DNA of 64,000 nt, taken from contig JAGVJK010000017.1 in assembly GCA_020051155.1 (NCBI GenBank), forward strand, positions 1 through 64,000, written 5' to 3'. The DNA is from Gammaproteobacteria bacterium (lineage in GTDB: Bacteria > Pseudomonadota > Gammaproteobacteria > UBA1113). The notes beneath the pieces were generated by a model that worked only from the letters and a program-made list of their open reading frames with translations, was not told the DNA's origin and did not search any database. Shown here piece by piece: positions 1 to 7,680 of the stretch (position 1 is its first letter; the number at the start of each line of letters is the position of its first letter). A program made the position numbers and the translations under genes.

Positions 1-1
1 C

Positions 2-238
2 TCTGTGGATTTATCCATTAACCTTCATCAGTTAATGAGGATACACCGCCTAATTAATTCGTCAATTTACTACCGTACACAAGATTCGAGCATAACTCGA
101 GTTCTTTTATATCAGGAACAAAAGAAAGGTTTCTTGCATCTTTGTCCCTTTCAGCGCCGCATTAATTTTGCAAGGGATAAAACCTTCTCGTTTGCAATTT
201 CCATGGAGGTGATGTTAAAATTTAGAACAGGCCTTTAA
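2..238 (+). CDS. Possible C-terminal fragment of a gene entering from the left edge
   Basis: This frame is open from the first bases of the window to a TAA at 236-238 (about 78 codons). I recognise no family, and the residues give no domain. A near-palindrome (AACAGGCCTT / AAGGCCCTGTT) covers the stop region at about 225-247 and could be a weak 3' hairpin. No ribosome-binding site clearly marks an internal start. It may equally be non-coding. Positions 239-329 hold nothing else I can identify. Confidence 0.2.
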   Translation, partial: SVDLSINLHQLMRIHRLINSSIYYRTQDSSITRVLLYQEQKKGFLHLCPFQRRINFARDKTFSFAISMEVMLKFRTGL

Positions 239-329
239 GGCCCTGTTGATAAAAAGATAATAAACTCCAGTGAGTGTGGATTTTTATATCATTAGAAAAT
301 GCGTAGTTTTTTTAGATGAGGTTAATTGC

Positions 330-1043
330 ATGATGAGAGAACCTGAACAAAGAGATGCTTTTGTTTTTGGTATCGTAGTGACAATGGCGAAGTTATTTAG
401 CGATTTTTATTTTCCAAATAGCACTGAAAGACAAAATAATGAAAGTAGCACAGAGCCCTATCTTGCGTCATTCATGCCATTAAGTATGGCATTTCTGTTA
501 CTAGTAATGCTGTTAAAATTGCTCGAAACGGTATGGCGAGTAGTCGAGAACCTACAACGAATTTCTTGGCTTATTACAGGTAATGCTCGGTTTCTAGGAG
601 GCTCTGGTCAAGATTTTTTTGCTCAGGCTCAAACCCAAAACATGGGTCAAGCCACTCACTCTCATACTTCAACAGCGCCTGCAGACAGCCATCATCAAAC
701 TATTTTAGAAAAGAAAGGAATTCGCTTAGAAGATTTACCTCCGGAGTTCATGTGTAGTCTTAGGAATGAAGTCATGGATATCCCAGTATTTGATCCTCGG
801 TACCCAGAAGTCATGTATGAGCAAAAGAATATTTTGCATTGGTTAGCAATCAAACCTATCAACCCTTTTACCAGAGCGTCTCTAATGCCTAGCGATTTAA
901 TTGTTGCTGAAGAATTGAAAAAAGAAATCGAAATGTATGTGACACGCTACTTGCAAAAAGATAATGTCATACTGGCGCCCACTGAGCCTGCAACATCACA
1001 AGATAACTACTGCGGGTTTAGCCATGGGTTTTTAAGGCGTTAA
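330..1043 (+). CDS. Membrane-anchored U-box domain protein (candidate host-directed E3 ubiquitin ligase)
   Basis: A 237-residue protein. I place the start at the ATG at 330, preceded by GAGG at 8 nt spacing, rather than at the GTG at 270. One hydrophobic segment lies at about residues 46-65 (SFMPLSMAFLLLVMLLKLL). A Gln/His/Ser-rich linker follows, then a C-terminal U-box-like domain at about 135-205. The U-box signs are LPPEFMCSLRNEVMDIPV, a Tyr-Glu before the helix, HWL, then NPFTR and a closing LKKEIEMY helix; this is the order of the U-box core (DPV...YE...I..WL...P.TR..L). U-boxes recruit E2 enzymes without zinc. Bacteria lack ubiquitin, so a U-box in a bacterium normally marks a secreted effector (for example Legionella LubX). 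Effector status here is inferred. Neither the E2-contact residues nor secretion is shown. Confidence 0.68.
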   Translation: MMREPEQRDAFVFGIVVTMAKLFSDFYFPNSTERQNNESSTEPYLASFMPLSMAFLLLVMLLKLLETVWRVVENLQRISWLITGNARFLGGSGQDFFAQAQTQNMGQATHSHTSTAPADSHHQTILEKKGIRLEDLPPEFMCSLRNEVMDIPVFDPRYPEVMYEQKNILHWLAIKPINPFTRASLMPSDLIVAEELKKEIEMYVTRYLQKDNVILAPTEPATSQDNYCGFSHGFLRR

Positions 1044-1141
1044 TCTTAGAAAAATACAACTCAAATGACCACAAAAAAGTGAGCGCAATCTTTCTTTTGT
1101 ATTTGTCTGCATACAGATTTGACTCCATCCTATTGCCACAT

Positions 1142-1576
1142 TCAGTTCAGAAGATTTCCTGGCTGTATGGCTTCCTTCATGAACGCTGTATGAAATACAT
1201 TATCGCAACCGACGTTAATATATGCGTTTTCTGTATTAAAGGCTCGAAAACATAGCGTCTTTTTTCCGTCCCAATGCTGCCAAGTTATATAAGCCGTACC
1301 ATCATCATTAATTGAATAAATGCCCTTATCAGTTTGCGGTTCATTCGTTGGTTTTTGTGACATTTTACCAACGGCATTTCCATGATCATCTAAAAACATT
1401 GAGAATGTATTTTCAATTGTGCGACCATTTAAATTGTCTGTTGCAATTGACACGGATGTTTTATTTACAAATGCTTTGACAAATTGTTCTTTATTCAATG
1501 AACTTAAAGTGGCTGCAAAACATAATGAGCTATTAGCAAATATTCCAATTAATATGAGTGAAAAATATTTTTTCAT
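1142..1576 (-). CDS. Small secreted or periplasmic protein of unknown function
   Basis: A 144-residue protein with a clear Sec signal peptide (MKKYFSLILIGIFANSSLCFA, cut probably after the last Ala). The mature part has two cysteines (about positions 108 and 124) in the setting KKTLCFRAF and VGCDNVF, which could form a disulphide. The run GIYSINDDGTAYITWQHW suggests a small beta-rich fold of the kind found in uncharacterised secreted proteins. An AAGGAA ribosome site lies 8 nt before the ATG. It sits 50 nt downstream of hicB on the same strand and may share its transcript. I cannot name a function. Confidence 0.6.
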   Translation of the reverse strand: MKKYFSLILIGIFANSSLCFAATLSSLNKEQFVKAFVNKTSVSIATDNLNGRTIENTFSMFLDDHGNAVGKMSQKPTNEPQTDKGIYSINDDGTAYITWQHWDGKKTLCFRAFNTENAYINVGCDNVFHTAFMKEAIQPGNLLN

Positions 1577-1625
1577 AAATTGTTCCTTATGAATTATTTA
1601 TCAATATACATCCCAGATGCTTTCA

Positions 1626-1973
1626 TTAAACATGCATTTCGGATGTTTGTATTTTTGTTAGTACACTGCAAATATAACTATTAATGCTCATGTTTTCTCT
1701 TAGAGCCGCGATAGCGATTTTTTCATGTAACTGATGTCCTAATCGAACGTTTAGTGTTCCTTTAAAGGGTATTTCTGGCTCGATATTTTCTTTTTCACAC
1801 ATCAAGAGATAATCATCGACAGCTTCTTCAAATGCGACTTTTATTCCAACTGCATCTTCTGCTTCGTAAGAGACTAACGCTTTAATAAACTCGAGTCTGC
1901 CATAAAAAATAGGCTCATCAGAATCATAATGGACTGATCCATAATAACTTCGATATTTCATCATGTCTTTCAT
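1626..1973 (-). CDS. hicB: HicB-family antitoxin
   Basis: A 115-residue antitoxin of the HicAB type. The N-terminal half is the degenerate RNase-H-like HicB fold (YYGSVHYDSDEPIFYGRL, then FEEAVDDYLLMCE). The C-terminal half is a ribbon-helix-helix DNA-binding segment (GTLNVRLGHQLHEKIAIAAL, then MSINSYICSVL). The start overlaps the hicA stop by 4 nt, so the pair is translationally coupled. The family neutralises HicA and represses its own operon. The toxin-first order here is the usual hicAB order. Alternative in-frame starts (Met4, Met5) are possible. Confidence 0.85.
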   Translation of the reverse strand: MKDMMKYRSYYGSVHYDSDEPIFYGRLEFIKALVSYEAEDAVGIKVAFEEAVDDYLLMCEKENIEPEIPFKGTLNVRLGHQLHEKIAIAALRENMSINSYICSVLTKIQTSEMHV

Positions 1974-2224
1974 AATTGCCCCCTGTCTTTCAATGCTGCA
2001 AGTATTTGAGTCAGTTGATACGATTTTAATACTGGTTTGGGGTGGGGTTTATGCAAACTAATAGGTGCAAAATCATCATGAATAAATTTAACTCGTGAGC
2101 CACTAGTTTTGCCAGACTGTGTTTCGCGATAACCCAAATCCCCGAGTAATCTGGATAGCTCTCCCCAACTGAAGTCCTTTGGTTTTGATAAGAAACGTTC
2201 CTTTAGCTTGTCAATTTTACCCAT
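1970..2224 (-). CDS. hicA: HicA-family mRNA interferase toxin
   Basis: An 84-residue HicA toxin with a dsRNA-binding-like fold and a catalytic histidine. The family signature is visible as WGELSRLLGDLGYRE, then a Gly/Ser-rich turn and GSRVKFIHDD, then PISLHKPHP. The His in SLHKPHP is the expected catalytic residue. HicA enzymes cleave mRNA at ribosomes and are held in check by HicB, encoded immediately downstream with a 4-nt overlap. The ribosome site is weak (TTTGGA), as is often seen for toxins. The gene looks intact. Confidence 0.85.
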   Translation of the reverse strand: MGKIDKLKERFLSKPKDFSWGELSRLLGDLGYRETQSGKTSGSRVKFIHDDFAPISLHKPHPKPVLKSYQLTQILAALKDRGQL

Positions 2225-2434
2225 TTATTCCAAACACTTTTTTATTATTTTTTTCAGTATAATTGCTCGAGTAACTTTTAGCAACTAATTTTAGTTGCAT
2301 TTTAGTCTTAGCCGCTCATAAATAAGGATTTTCCTAGGGTTATTGAGAAGTTACTAAAATAGAAAATAACTAGTTGAATTTACTTAATATGTTCTTTTTA
2401 AGTCACATGAAATATTTATTTTTGTGAAAAGTAA

Positions 2435-2476
2435 TTGGACATTCTTAAAAGAATAGGTACAATAATAAGTACAACC
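2435..2476 (+). promoter_or_regulatory. yefM-yoeB promoter with candidate autoregulatory operator
   Basis: TTGGAC (2435-2440), a 17-nt spacer and TACAAT (2458-2463) form a good sigma-70 promoter 30 nt before the yefM start. GTACAA occurs twice, at 2457-2462 and 2469-2474, a 12-bp repeat covering the -10 element. YefM proteins are known to bind TGTACA-type sites, so this is the likely operator. The promoter is seen in the sequence; the operator role is inferred. Confidence 0.6.
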
Positions 2477-2493
2477 TTGTGGAGATGTATTTT

Positions 2494-2748
2494 ATGAACA
2501 CTATCAGTTACTCAGCATTTCGTAGCAATCTGGCAAGTGTGCTTGATAAGGTCAATGACGATCATAATCCTATTCTCATTACTCGACAAAATGGTAAGCC
2601 CGCGGTCGTTATGAGTTTAGAGGATTTTCATGCCTATGAAGAAACCGCTCATTTAATGGCGAGCCCTAAAAACGCGGAGCGTTTAAATCAAGCGATTGCA
2701 GAGGTTGAAGCTGGAAAAACTATAAAAAAAGGACTTCTTGAGGAATGA
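2494..2748 (+). CDS. yefM: YefM antitoxin (Phd/YefM family)
   Basis: An 84-residue antitoxin. I choose the ATG at 2494 (MNTISYSAFRSNLASVLDKV) over the one at 2479, because homologues begin this way and GGAG lies 9 nt upstream. The Phd/YefM N-terminal DNA-binding fold is evident (SYSAFRSNL, ILITRQNGKPAVVMSLEDF, YEETAHL). The charged C-terminal tail is the toxin-wrapping part. It is followed by yoeB with a 4-nt overlap. The protein sequesters YoeB and represses the operon with it. Confidence 0.9.
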   Translation: MNTISYSAFRSNLASVLDKVNDDHNPILITRQNGKPAVVMSLEDFHAYEETAHLMASPKNAERLNQAIAEVEAGKTIKKGLLEE

Positions 2749-2999
2749 TTTTATCTTGGGCCGAAAAAGCTTGGGAGGATTATCTGTATTGGCAACAAAC
2801 GGATAAAAAAACTCTTAAACGAATTAACGTACTTATCAAAGACATCAAAAGACAACCATTCGAGGGCTTGGGCGATCCAGAGCCCTTAAAACACAACTGG
2901 TCTGGTTATTGGTCCCGTCGCATTGATCTCGAACATAGATTAGTTTACAAAATAGCGGACACGGCGCTCATTGTTGTTCAGTGTCGTTACCATTATTAA
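2745..2999 (+). CDS. yoeB: YoeB toxin, ribosome-dependent mRNA interferase
   Basis: An 84-residue RelE-superfamily toxin of the same length as E. coli YoeB. The residues known from E. coli are all present at the same positions: Glu46, Lys49, Arg65, His83 and Tyr84 (C-terminal CRYHY). Other family signs are FEGLGDPEPLKHNWSGYWSR and RRIDLEHRLVYK. It cuts mRNA in the ribosomal A site and is neutralised by YefM. It overlaps yefM by 4 nt, and both genes look intact and functional. Confidence 0.93.
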   Translation: MILSWAEKAWEDYLYWQQTDKKTLKRINVLIKDIKRQPFEGLGDPEPLKHNWSGYWSRRIDLEHRLVYKIADTALIVVQCRYHY

Positions 3000-3313
3000 A
3001 AAGTAAAAATCTTTAATCATAAAGAGTCGGTCGTATTTTATAGTTCTCTGCATTTGTTCTACAACTCGAGCTTCCGCCGAGAGTATTTTTTGCCGATAGT
3101 GCGCTGCTAAAGCCTGCTTTTCCAGTAGTCCCAAGGACGATTCAAGACGGCTTGGTGAAGTTCATCAGTTTTTATAGCTTCCTCATGGGCTAAAAATTTT
3201 GGCTCTCCAAGTTGCATTGCAATTAGTTAAAGTGTTCGCCACAACTACGGCGTAAAAACCACGCGGTGATAATCACATTTATCACCCTTAATGTTGATAC
3301 GTGGTTGGGCGCA
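3000..3313 (-). pseudogene. Degenerate coding remnant in a gene-poor gap
   Basis: This 314-base stretch between yoeB and the VOC gene has no intact gene. On the minus strand a 36-codon frame (3217 down to 3107) begins MQLGEPKFLAHEEA and ends in WDYWKSRL and a TAG. A second frame takes over at nearly the same place and reads EKQALAAHYRQKILSAEARV. The two together look like one frameshifted, truncated gene. I do not recognise the family. Confidence is low because short frames can arise by chance. Confidence 0.25.
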
Positions 3314-3766
3314 CTAATTCCCATTAAACCGCCTCCCGAGATCTTGAACAAAGCGAAGCATGTAACCATCAGGATCTAGAACGATGAATTGGTGGTTTCC
3401 AAGCTCTACATCATCGGCTCGATACCATTTTTCTTCAATAGGCAAAAAAATCTCAGCTCCAGATTTTTGAACACGTTCGTATAACTCATCGATATTATCA
3501 GTATTTATCTGCAAATTAATTCCTCTGCCGAAGGGAACTTCTAGTGGACCTGATATCCAGGTTCGGCCATTTTTGCCTGTAGGACATTTTTTTATTTCGT
3601 CGAGCATGATGCGTGAGCCTTGGCGCTCGAGCATGGCAAAACCGTCTTCTTCGCGTTGATATTGAATAGAGAAGCCTAGAATTGTAATGTAGAAATTCAA
3701 GCTAGTTTGGATGTTAGTGCAATAGAGCTCTGGTGTCAGTGATGTCTTAAAATGTTTTGTGATCAT
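3314..3766 (-). CDS. Glyoxalase / bleomycin-resistance type (VOC superfamily) protein
   Basis: A 150-residue protein of one VOC unit pair. The start of the fold is seen as LTPELYCTNIQTSLNFYITI followed by LGFSIQYQ; the second half has INLQINTDNIDELYERVQ and the closing NHQFIVLDPDGYMLRFVQDL. This pattern matches the bleomycin-resistance / dioxygenase family, where a small fold either binds a drug or holds a metal. The substrate cannot be told. AGGG lies 8 nt before the ATG. The gene stands alone, upstream of a stretch without intact genes. Confidence 0.8.
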   Translation of the reverse strand: MITKHFKTSLTPELYCTNIQTSLNFYITILGFSIQYQREEDGFAMLERQGSRIMLDEIKKCPTGKNGRTWISGPLEVPFGRGINLQINTDNIDELYERVQKSGAEIFLPIEEKWYRADDVELGNHQFIVLDPDGYMLRFVQDLGRRFNGN

Positions 3767-3830
3767 GCTAACGCCCTATTCTTCAACTGCTATACTAACT
3801 TGTTTTCAAATTTTAAGTGATACTAACAAA

Positions 3831-3850
3831 GGTTGCTACTAGGTGCAACC
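3831..3850 (-). terminator. Hairpin after the 734-residue ankyrin gene
   Basis: GGTTGC (3831-3836) pairs with GCAACC (3845-3850) across an 8-nt loop, 19 nt downstream of the ankyrin gene stop. On the minus strand it is followed by TTTGTTAG. A 6-bp stem with a short T stretch is a modest terminator. Confidence 0.35.
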
Positions 3851-3868
3851 AACGTTTACCACCAACAT

Positions 3869-6073
3869 TTACCGCATTCGCGGGCCAGATAATAAGGTTT
3901 CATCAGATGAAGAAGATGACGGCATTGCACTAGTTAATAAATTTTTATCATCATCATCGTTATCACTTTCATTATCAGTAGTGATGTCAATTAAAGGTGG
4001 ACTAGAAGGAAAATTAGAGCTAGAGGGTTCTTCTGTTGATGTAGGTGTTGCCTTCAATAAATCTTTAACTGAGTATTCGGAATTACTACAGAACCATTCT
4101 TGAGCTGGTAAAAATTTCCATGTAGCGACTAAATGTCGAGCCTGATCTACATTGACATGGCGATATCCATATAGTGGAATTGTTCCTTCCATGATAGAGT
4201 CTTGGGCAGTATTTAATAAAAAAGTTTGTCCGTCTTTTGTCAGTTTTAAGCCAGATTTTTGTAATAATTCTTTCACTCTCACTCTAATGATATGATTAGA
4301 GTTTATATTTGCTCTTATGTTCACTGAACTATAATTAGAAATACCTGCGGCGGCTGTTATTGCCAAAAGCAATAAGGTGTTATCCAACGAGTCATAAAGA
4401 AGTTCATTGCCATCCTTGCCTCCGTCTTTTAAAGCGCGAAGAATAATTTTCACTATGGCAGTTGAAAATGTTGAAGCGTCTTTGGAGTGAGATTGATTTG
4501 CTTTAGACCGAGCATAAGCAGTTCCAATAGGTCTTAGTTGCTCACGCATGACCGGGCTGTTGTCTACATTTCGCAATAGTGATGCTGATGGCCCCGCTGA
4601 GACATCTAACGTTGGTTCTTCAGGTAGAGATGGAAATCTAGAGATTATATCCCAATAGACGGTTATAACAAGTCTTGCGATCTCGAATGCACGTTCTTCG
4701 ACATCACTTATCGAAGATGCATAATGAGTCATACGTTTGATTCTTTGCCGCGCTCCTCCTGTAAAAAATCGGAATGAACTTTGAAAATTGTCCTTTACAT
4801 CTTCCGGTACAAACTCTTTTACAAACTCACTTAAATCGACAGTTTGTGCTGTATATTCTAAACCAGCTTTTAAAGCCTCTCCTCCACTAAACATACTACC
4901 GAAAAAAGGAGTAACAGTTGCCGATTTTAGTCCGATAGCCAACCCATGCTCTTGAAACGTTCGTCTATGACGAGGAACATAATGCGATGGACTGCTGTAA
5001 TAGAAGGAAAATCCAAGGTCTTGATTAAGTTGACGTTCTATCAAAAAGAATACTTCTCGATGCAGAGGGAATATCTTCAACTCTGCCAACAGTGTTTTTC
5101 GTCTCACTTCAAGCATCTGGTCAGAGTCATTAATTTTTAGTAAGAACGGTGGCTCTGGCCATGCAGATGTTGTTTGTTGTTGCGATTCTCTATAAGAGAG
5201 TAAATCATTAAATTGCGGTAACTCGTTTTCAAGTTCTGTTAGCCACGTTCCAGGATTAAACTGTAAGGATTTTCCGAAATTTTTCCAAGCATTGTAGAAA
5301 CGAAGTGTCCGAGGACATCGTCCATTGCCATGCAATAGTAGGCGGTTTTCAGCAATCTGAGAAGCTTGCTTAAAAGCTAAGAACCATTCATTAAAATCCA
5401 CAGAATCTTGTAGTCTAACTAAGCAATCATGAATTTCTGCCACCCCGCGTGGCGCTAATGGGCTTCCAGGGATAGAATTGATCAGTTTACCACCTTTGGA
5501 CCAATAAAGAGTAAAGTACTTCTGGGTAATACAAAAACGTAGGTGCTGTAAATAAGATTTTAAACACGCCAACTGTATACTGTCTAAACGCCCTTCTCCA
5601 TGGATGGAAATTTCTTTAAGTCGCTCTGCTACTGCTTGATGATGATTTTTTTTTGCGATGAGATAAGGTGTCAATCCTTGACAAACTGAGGTAACAGTAA
5701 CACTCTTTTCAAGTAATAAATTGACGATCTCTAAATGGCCATTTGCAGATGCTTGATATAATGCAATTCCTCCAAGGTCATATCGTGGATCAGTAAAACT
5801 GGTGTTTGTTATCATAGAGGTTATTTCTGAAATGTTGCCAAGTCTTGCTGCATTAATCCATTGTTTTTGTCGCTCAGCGATATCTCTTAATCTTTGCTGT
5901 ATTTTGCACTTTAAGTTCACTGATATTTTTTTTGTAAAGTTTATTTTTATTACAGTGAAGTTTTTATCTAGCTCATCAGTGAGCGTTTTAATATCTTCGT
6001 ATGATAGTTCTTCTACTATATCTATCTTTTTTTTCCCTTGCTGTAATTGATTAATAATTTCTTGAATTGGCAT
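3869..6073 (-). CDS. Large ankyrin-repeat protein of unknown function (candidate effector)
   Basis: A 734-residue protein with no signal peptide or obvious membrane segment. Residues about 70-155 form two to three ankyrin repeats (QWINAARLGNISEITSMI, then GIALYQASANGHLEIVNLLL and GLTPYLIAKKNHHQAVAERL). The centre (about 160-690) matches nothing I can name. The C-terminal end (about 690-734) is rich in Ser and Asp (DNESDNDDDDKN, SSSSSDETLL). AGAGGAAA gives a good ribosome site about 9 nt before the ATG. Proteins with this layout are common among secreted effectors of intracellular gammaproteobacteria. I infer a host-facing role, but nothing in the sequence proves export. No PmrA-like box was found upstream. 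Confidence 0.7.
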   Translation of the reverse strand: MPIQEIINQLQQGKKKIDIVEELSYEDIKTLTDELDKNFTVIKINFTKKISVNLKCKIQQRLRDIAERQKQWINAARLGNISEITSMITNTSFTDPRYDLGGIALYQASANGHLEIVNLLLEKSVTVTSVCQGLTPYLIAKKNHHQAVAERLKEISIHGEGRLDSIQLACLKSYLQHLRFCITQKYFTLYWSKGGKLINSIPGSPLAPRGVAEIHDCLVRLQDSVDFNEWFLAFKQASQIAENRLLLHGNGRCPRTLRFYNAWKNFGKSLQFNPGTWLTELENELPQFNDLLSYRESQQQTTSAWPEPPFLLKINDSDQMLEVRRKTLLAELKIFPLHREVFFLIERQLNQDLGFSFYYSSPSHYVPRHRRTFQEHGLAIGLKSATVTPFFGSMFSGGEALKAGLEYTAQTVDLSEFVKEFVPEDVKDNFQSSFRFFTGGARQRIKRMTHYASSISDVEERAFEIARLVITVYWDIISRFPSLPEEPTLDVSAGPSASLLRNVDNSPVMREQLRPIGTAYARSKANQSHSKDASTFSTAIVKIILRALKDGGKDGNELLYDSLDNTLLLLAITAAAGISNYSSVNIRANINSNHIIRVRVKELLQKSGLKLTKDGQTFLLNTAQDSIMEGTIPLYGYRHVNVDQARHLVATWKFLPAQEWFCSNSEYSVKDLLKATPTSTEEPSSSNFPSSPPLIDITTDNESDNDDDDKNLLTSAMPSSSSSDETLLSGPRMR

Positions 6074-6198
6074 GAGTAAGATTTCCTCTTAAAAAATGCG
6101 AAATGAGACACTCATAAAGACTTTGATCGAACTGGAATTTTACAAGATACCACAAGTTGACCGGTTTTGACACCGCATCCAATACGGTAAGCACATGA

Positions 6199-6494
6199 TT
6201 AAATAGCAGGTAAATCAAAAAGTAAAAATTCAGAATCGCTATTCCAAGATAAGTTAAGTTTATCAATCAATCTTAAACCTGCGCCATCTCCTGCATGTAA
6301 AACAGATTGATCGACAGTAACAATGCCATTAATGACTTGTATCCAATAGAGTCTTTCTGGGTTTGCAGAAAGAGAAGCACACCAAAACCCATATGCTGTG
6401 GATCATAATAATTAGCAAAGGAAAAAGTATGTCGTGACTTCAGCCAGCCTTCATCAGAAAATCCTCTGTCATTGGAGTGTCTGATTTCAATCAT
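6199..6494 (-). pseudogene. Pirin family (YhhW/quercetinase type) pseudogene with an internal deletion
   Basis: The first 40 codons are a typical pirin N-terminus ([20 protein letters not shown], then [19 protein letters not shown]). At about position 6375 the frame shifts, and the other frame reads the typical end of the same family: [19 protein letters not shown], then SDSEFLLFDLPAI and stop at 6199-6201. An E. coli YhhW-like protein is about 230 residues, so about 140 residues, including the metal-binding His motif, are missing between the two halves. This is a frameshifting internal deletion, and the gene is dead. Reading only the first frame would give a spurious 73-residue protein. Confidence 0.85.
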
Positions 6495-6629
6495 TTCTTA
6501 TAAGATCCTTAATTAAATTAAACGTTATAGTAATCGTTTAATTTTCCAGAAAACTCACTATTAAATATAGTACGTATATACTTATGGTAAGTTATTTGAG
6601 GGGCGTTGATTTATTTTTAAGGAAAAGAT

Positions 6630-7541
6630 ATGTCGCTTCAACAGATTAGTCATGATGAATTACAACAGCTTATCACTCAGCTTGATCAAGCCCTCTACAA
6701 TCATGCGCAGTGGCACAAGGAACTTATTCGCACGCTGGTTTGTCGTTTGTCTTGTGACCGTCATGACATTCTTCCAGAGGCTTATAAAGAGTGCCGATTT
6801 GGGCAGTGGTATTATAGCCCAAAGCCGGATGATATTTCTCGCCATCTTGGTTTCATTGCAACAGGTGAAGCTCATAAACGTATGCATGAACTAGCTGGAC
6901 AGCTATTGATTCAAGCGAGTGAGAAAAATACCATTAATCCTTTAGACTACGATCACTTTTCTAATGCGCTAGAACAATTGCGACTAGAATTAGCGACACT
7001 AAAACATGAGTCAGAAAGTTTGTTGTACAATAGAGATCCTCTAACCGGTGCAATCAACCGCATCAATATGCTGCCACTATTGCGAGAGCGTCAAGAAGCC
7101 GTGAAACGATTATCGCAGCCTTGTTACATTGCAATGCTAGACATAGATTTTTTTAAAAAGGTTAATGACAAGTATGGGCACGTAATAGGAGATCGAGTGT
7201 TAGGGACTCTTTCTCATTGCATCATTGAACATTTAAGACCTTATGATAAAGTGTTTCGTTATGGTGGCGAAGAGTTTTTACTTTGTATTCAAGATACAGA
7301 TTTGCAAGCCGGCTATGATATTCTCGAGCGTCTTCGCGAAGATATTTCTTTGCTGGAATTGAATGTAAGTCACCCAAAACCTTTACATATTACTGTATCT
7401 ATAGGGCTCACTTTGCTTTCTGCAACTCTACCGATAGAAGACTCTATTATACAAGCAGATCAAGCAATGTATTTGGCAAAATCTGCTGGGCGTAATCGTG
7501 TTGAAATGGCGGTTTCTCCTTCCATTGAAGAAATGAAATAA
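6630..7541 (+). CDS. dgcZ: Zinc-sensing diguanylate cyclase, DgcZ (YdeH) type
   Basis: A 303-residue cytoplasmic enzyme that makes cyclic-di-GMP from two GTP. The N-terminal half is a CZB zinc-binding domain: His25, Cys55 (ECRFGQWYY), His82 and His86 match the 3-His/1-Cys site of E. coli DgcZ. The C-terminal half is a GGDEF domain with DPLTGAINR, DIDFFKKVND and the active-site GGEEF (212-216). The inhibitory I-site RPYD (203-206) is intact five residues before it. In the family, zinc binding inhibits the cyclase. AAGGAAA lies 7 nt before the ATG. It is a single gene, and it fits with motAB in the same window because c-di-GMP usually controls motility. Confidence 0.9.
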   Translation: MSLQQISHDELQQLITQLDQALYNHAQWHKELIRTLVCRLSCDRHDILPEAYKECRFGQWYYSPKPDDISRHLGFIATGEAHKRMHELAGQLLIQASEKNTINPLDYDHFSNALEQLRLELATLKHESESLLYNRDPLTGAINRINMLPLLRERQEAVKRLSQPCYIAMLDIDFFKKVNDKYGHVIGDRVLGTLSHCIIEHLRPYDKVFRYGGEEFLLCIQDTDLQAGYDILERLREDISLLELNVSHPKPLHITVSIGLTLLSATLPIEDSIIQADQAMYLAKSAGRNRVEMAVSPSIEEMK

Positions 7542-7600
7542 AAACCTTTAATCACACTCCTTTTGTCTTATTCAGCGGTTAGTTAAATTTGAAAATTAGC

Positions 7601-7633
7601 CTTAATAATCTCTTAATAATACTGAGTTAGAAT
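7601..7633 (+). promoter_or_regulatory. PmrA-like tandem TTAA box and -10 upstream of the TPR-ankyrin gene
   Basis: CTTAATAATCTCTTAATAAT (7601-7620) contains two TTAAT half-sites exactly 11 bp apart, the arrangement of the PmrA response-regulator element described for Legionella and Coxiella Dot/Icm genes. TAGAAT at 7628-7633 is a plausible -10 element, with the second half-site in place of a -35. The gene start is 61 nt further on. The half-sites are seen; PmrA binding is inferred from established knowledge. Confidence 0.55.
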
Positions 7634-7680
7634 GAGCGGCTATTAATGGGCATTATCAATGTAATGAGGAGCTACCCCCT

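Noticed and set aside
1..60. A second PmrA-like box (TTAA at 18 and 32)
   Set aside because: The half-sites are 14 bp apart instead of 11, and no gene start follows closely.
270..329. GTG start at 270 for the U-box gene
   Set aside because: The ATG at 330 has GAGG at good spacing, while the 20 extra residues have no ribosome site in front.
6273..6494. A 73-residue independent protein
   Set aside because: Its second half is out-of-frame; the true continuation in another frame is the pirin C-terminus, so this is part of a pseudogene.
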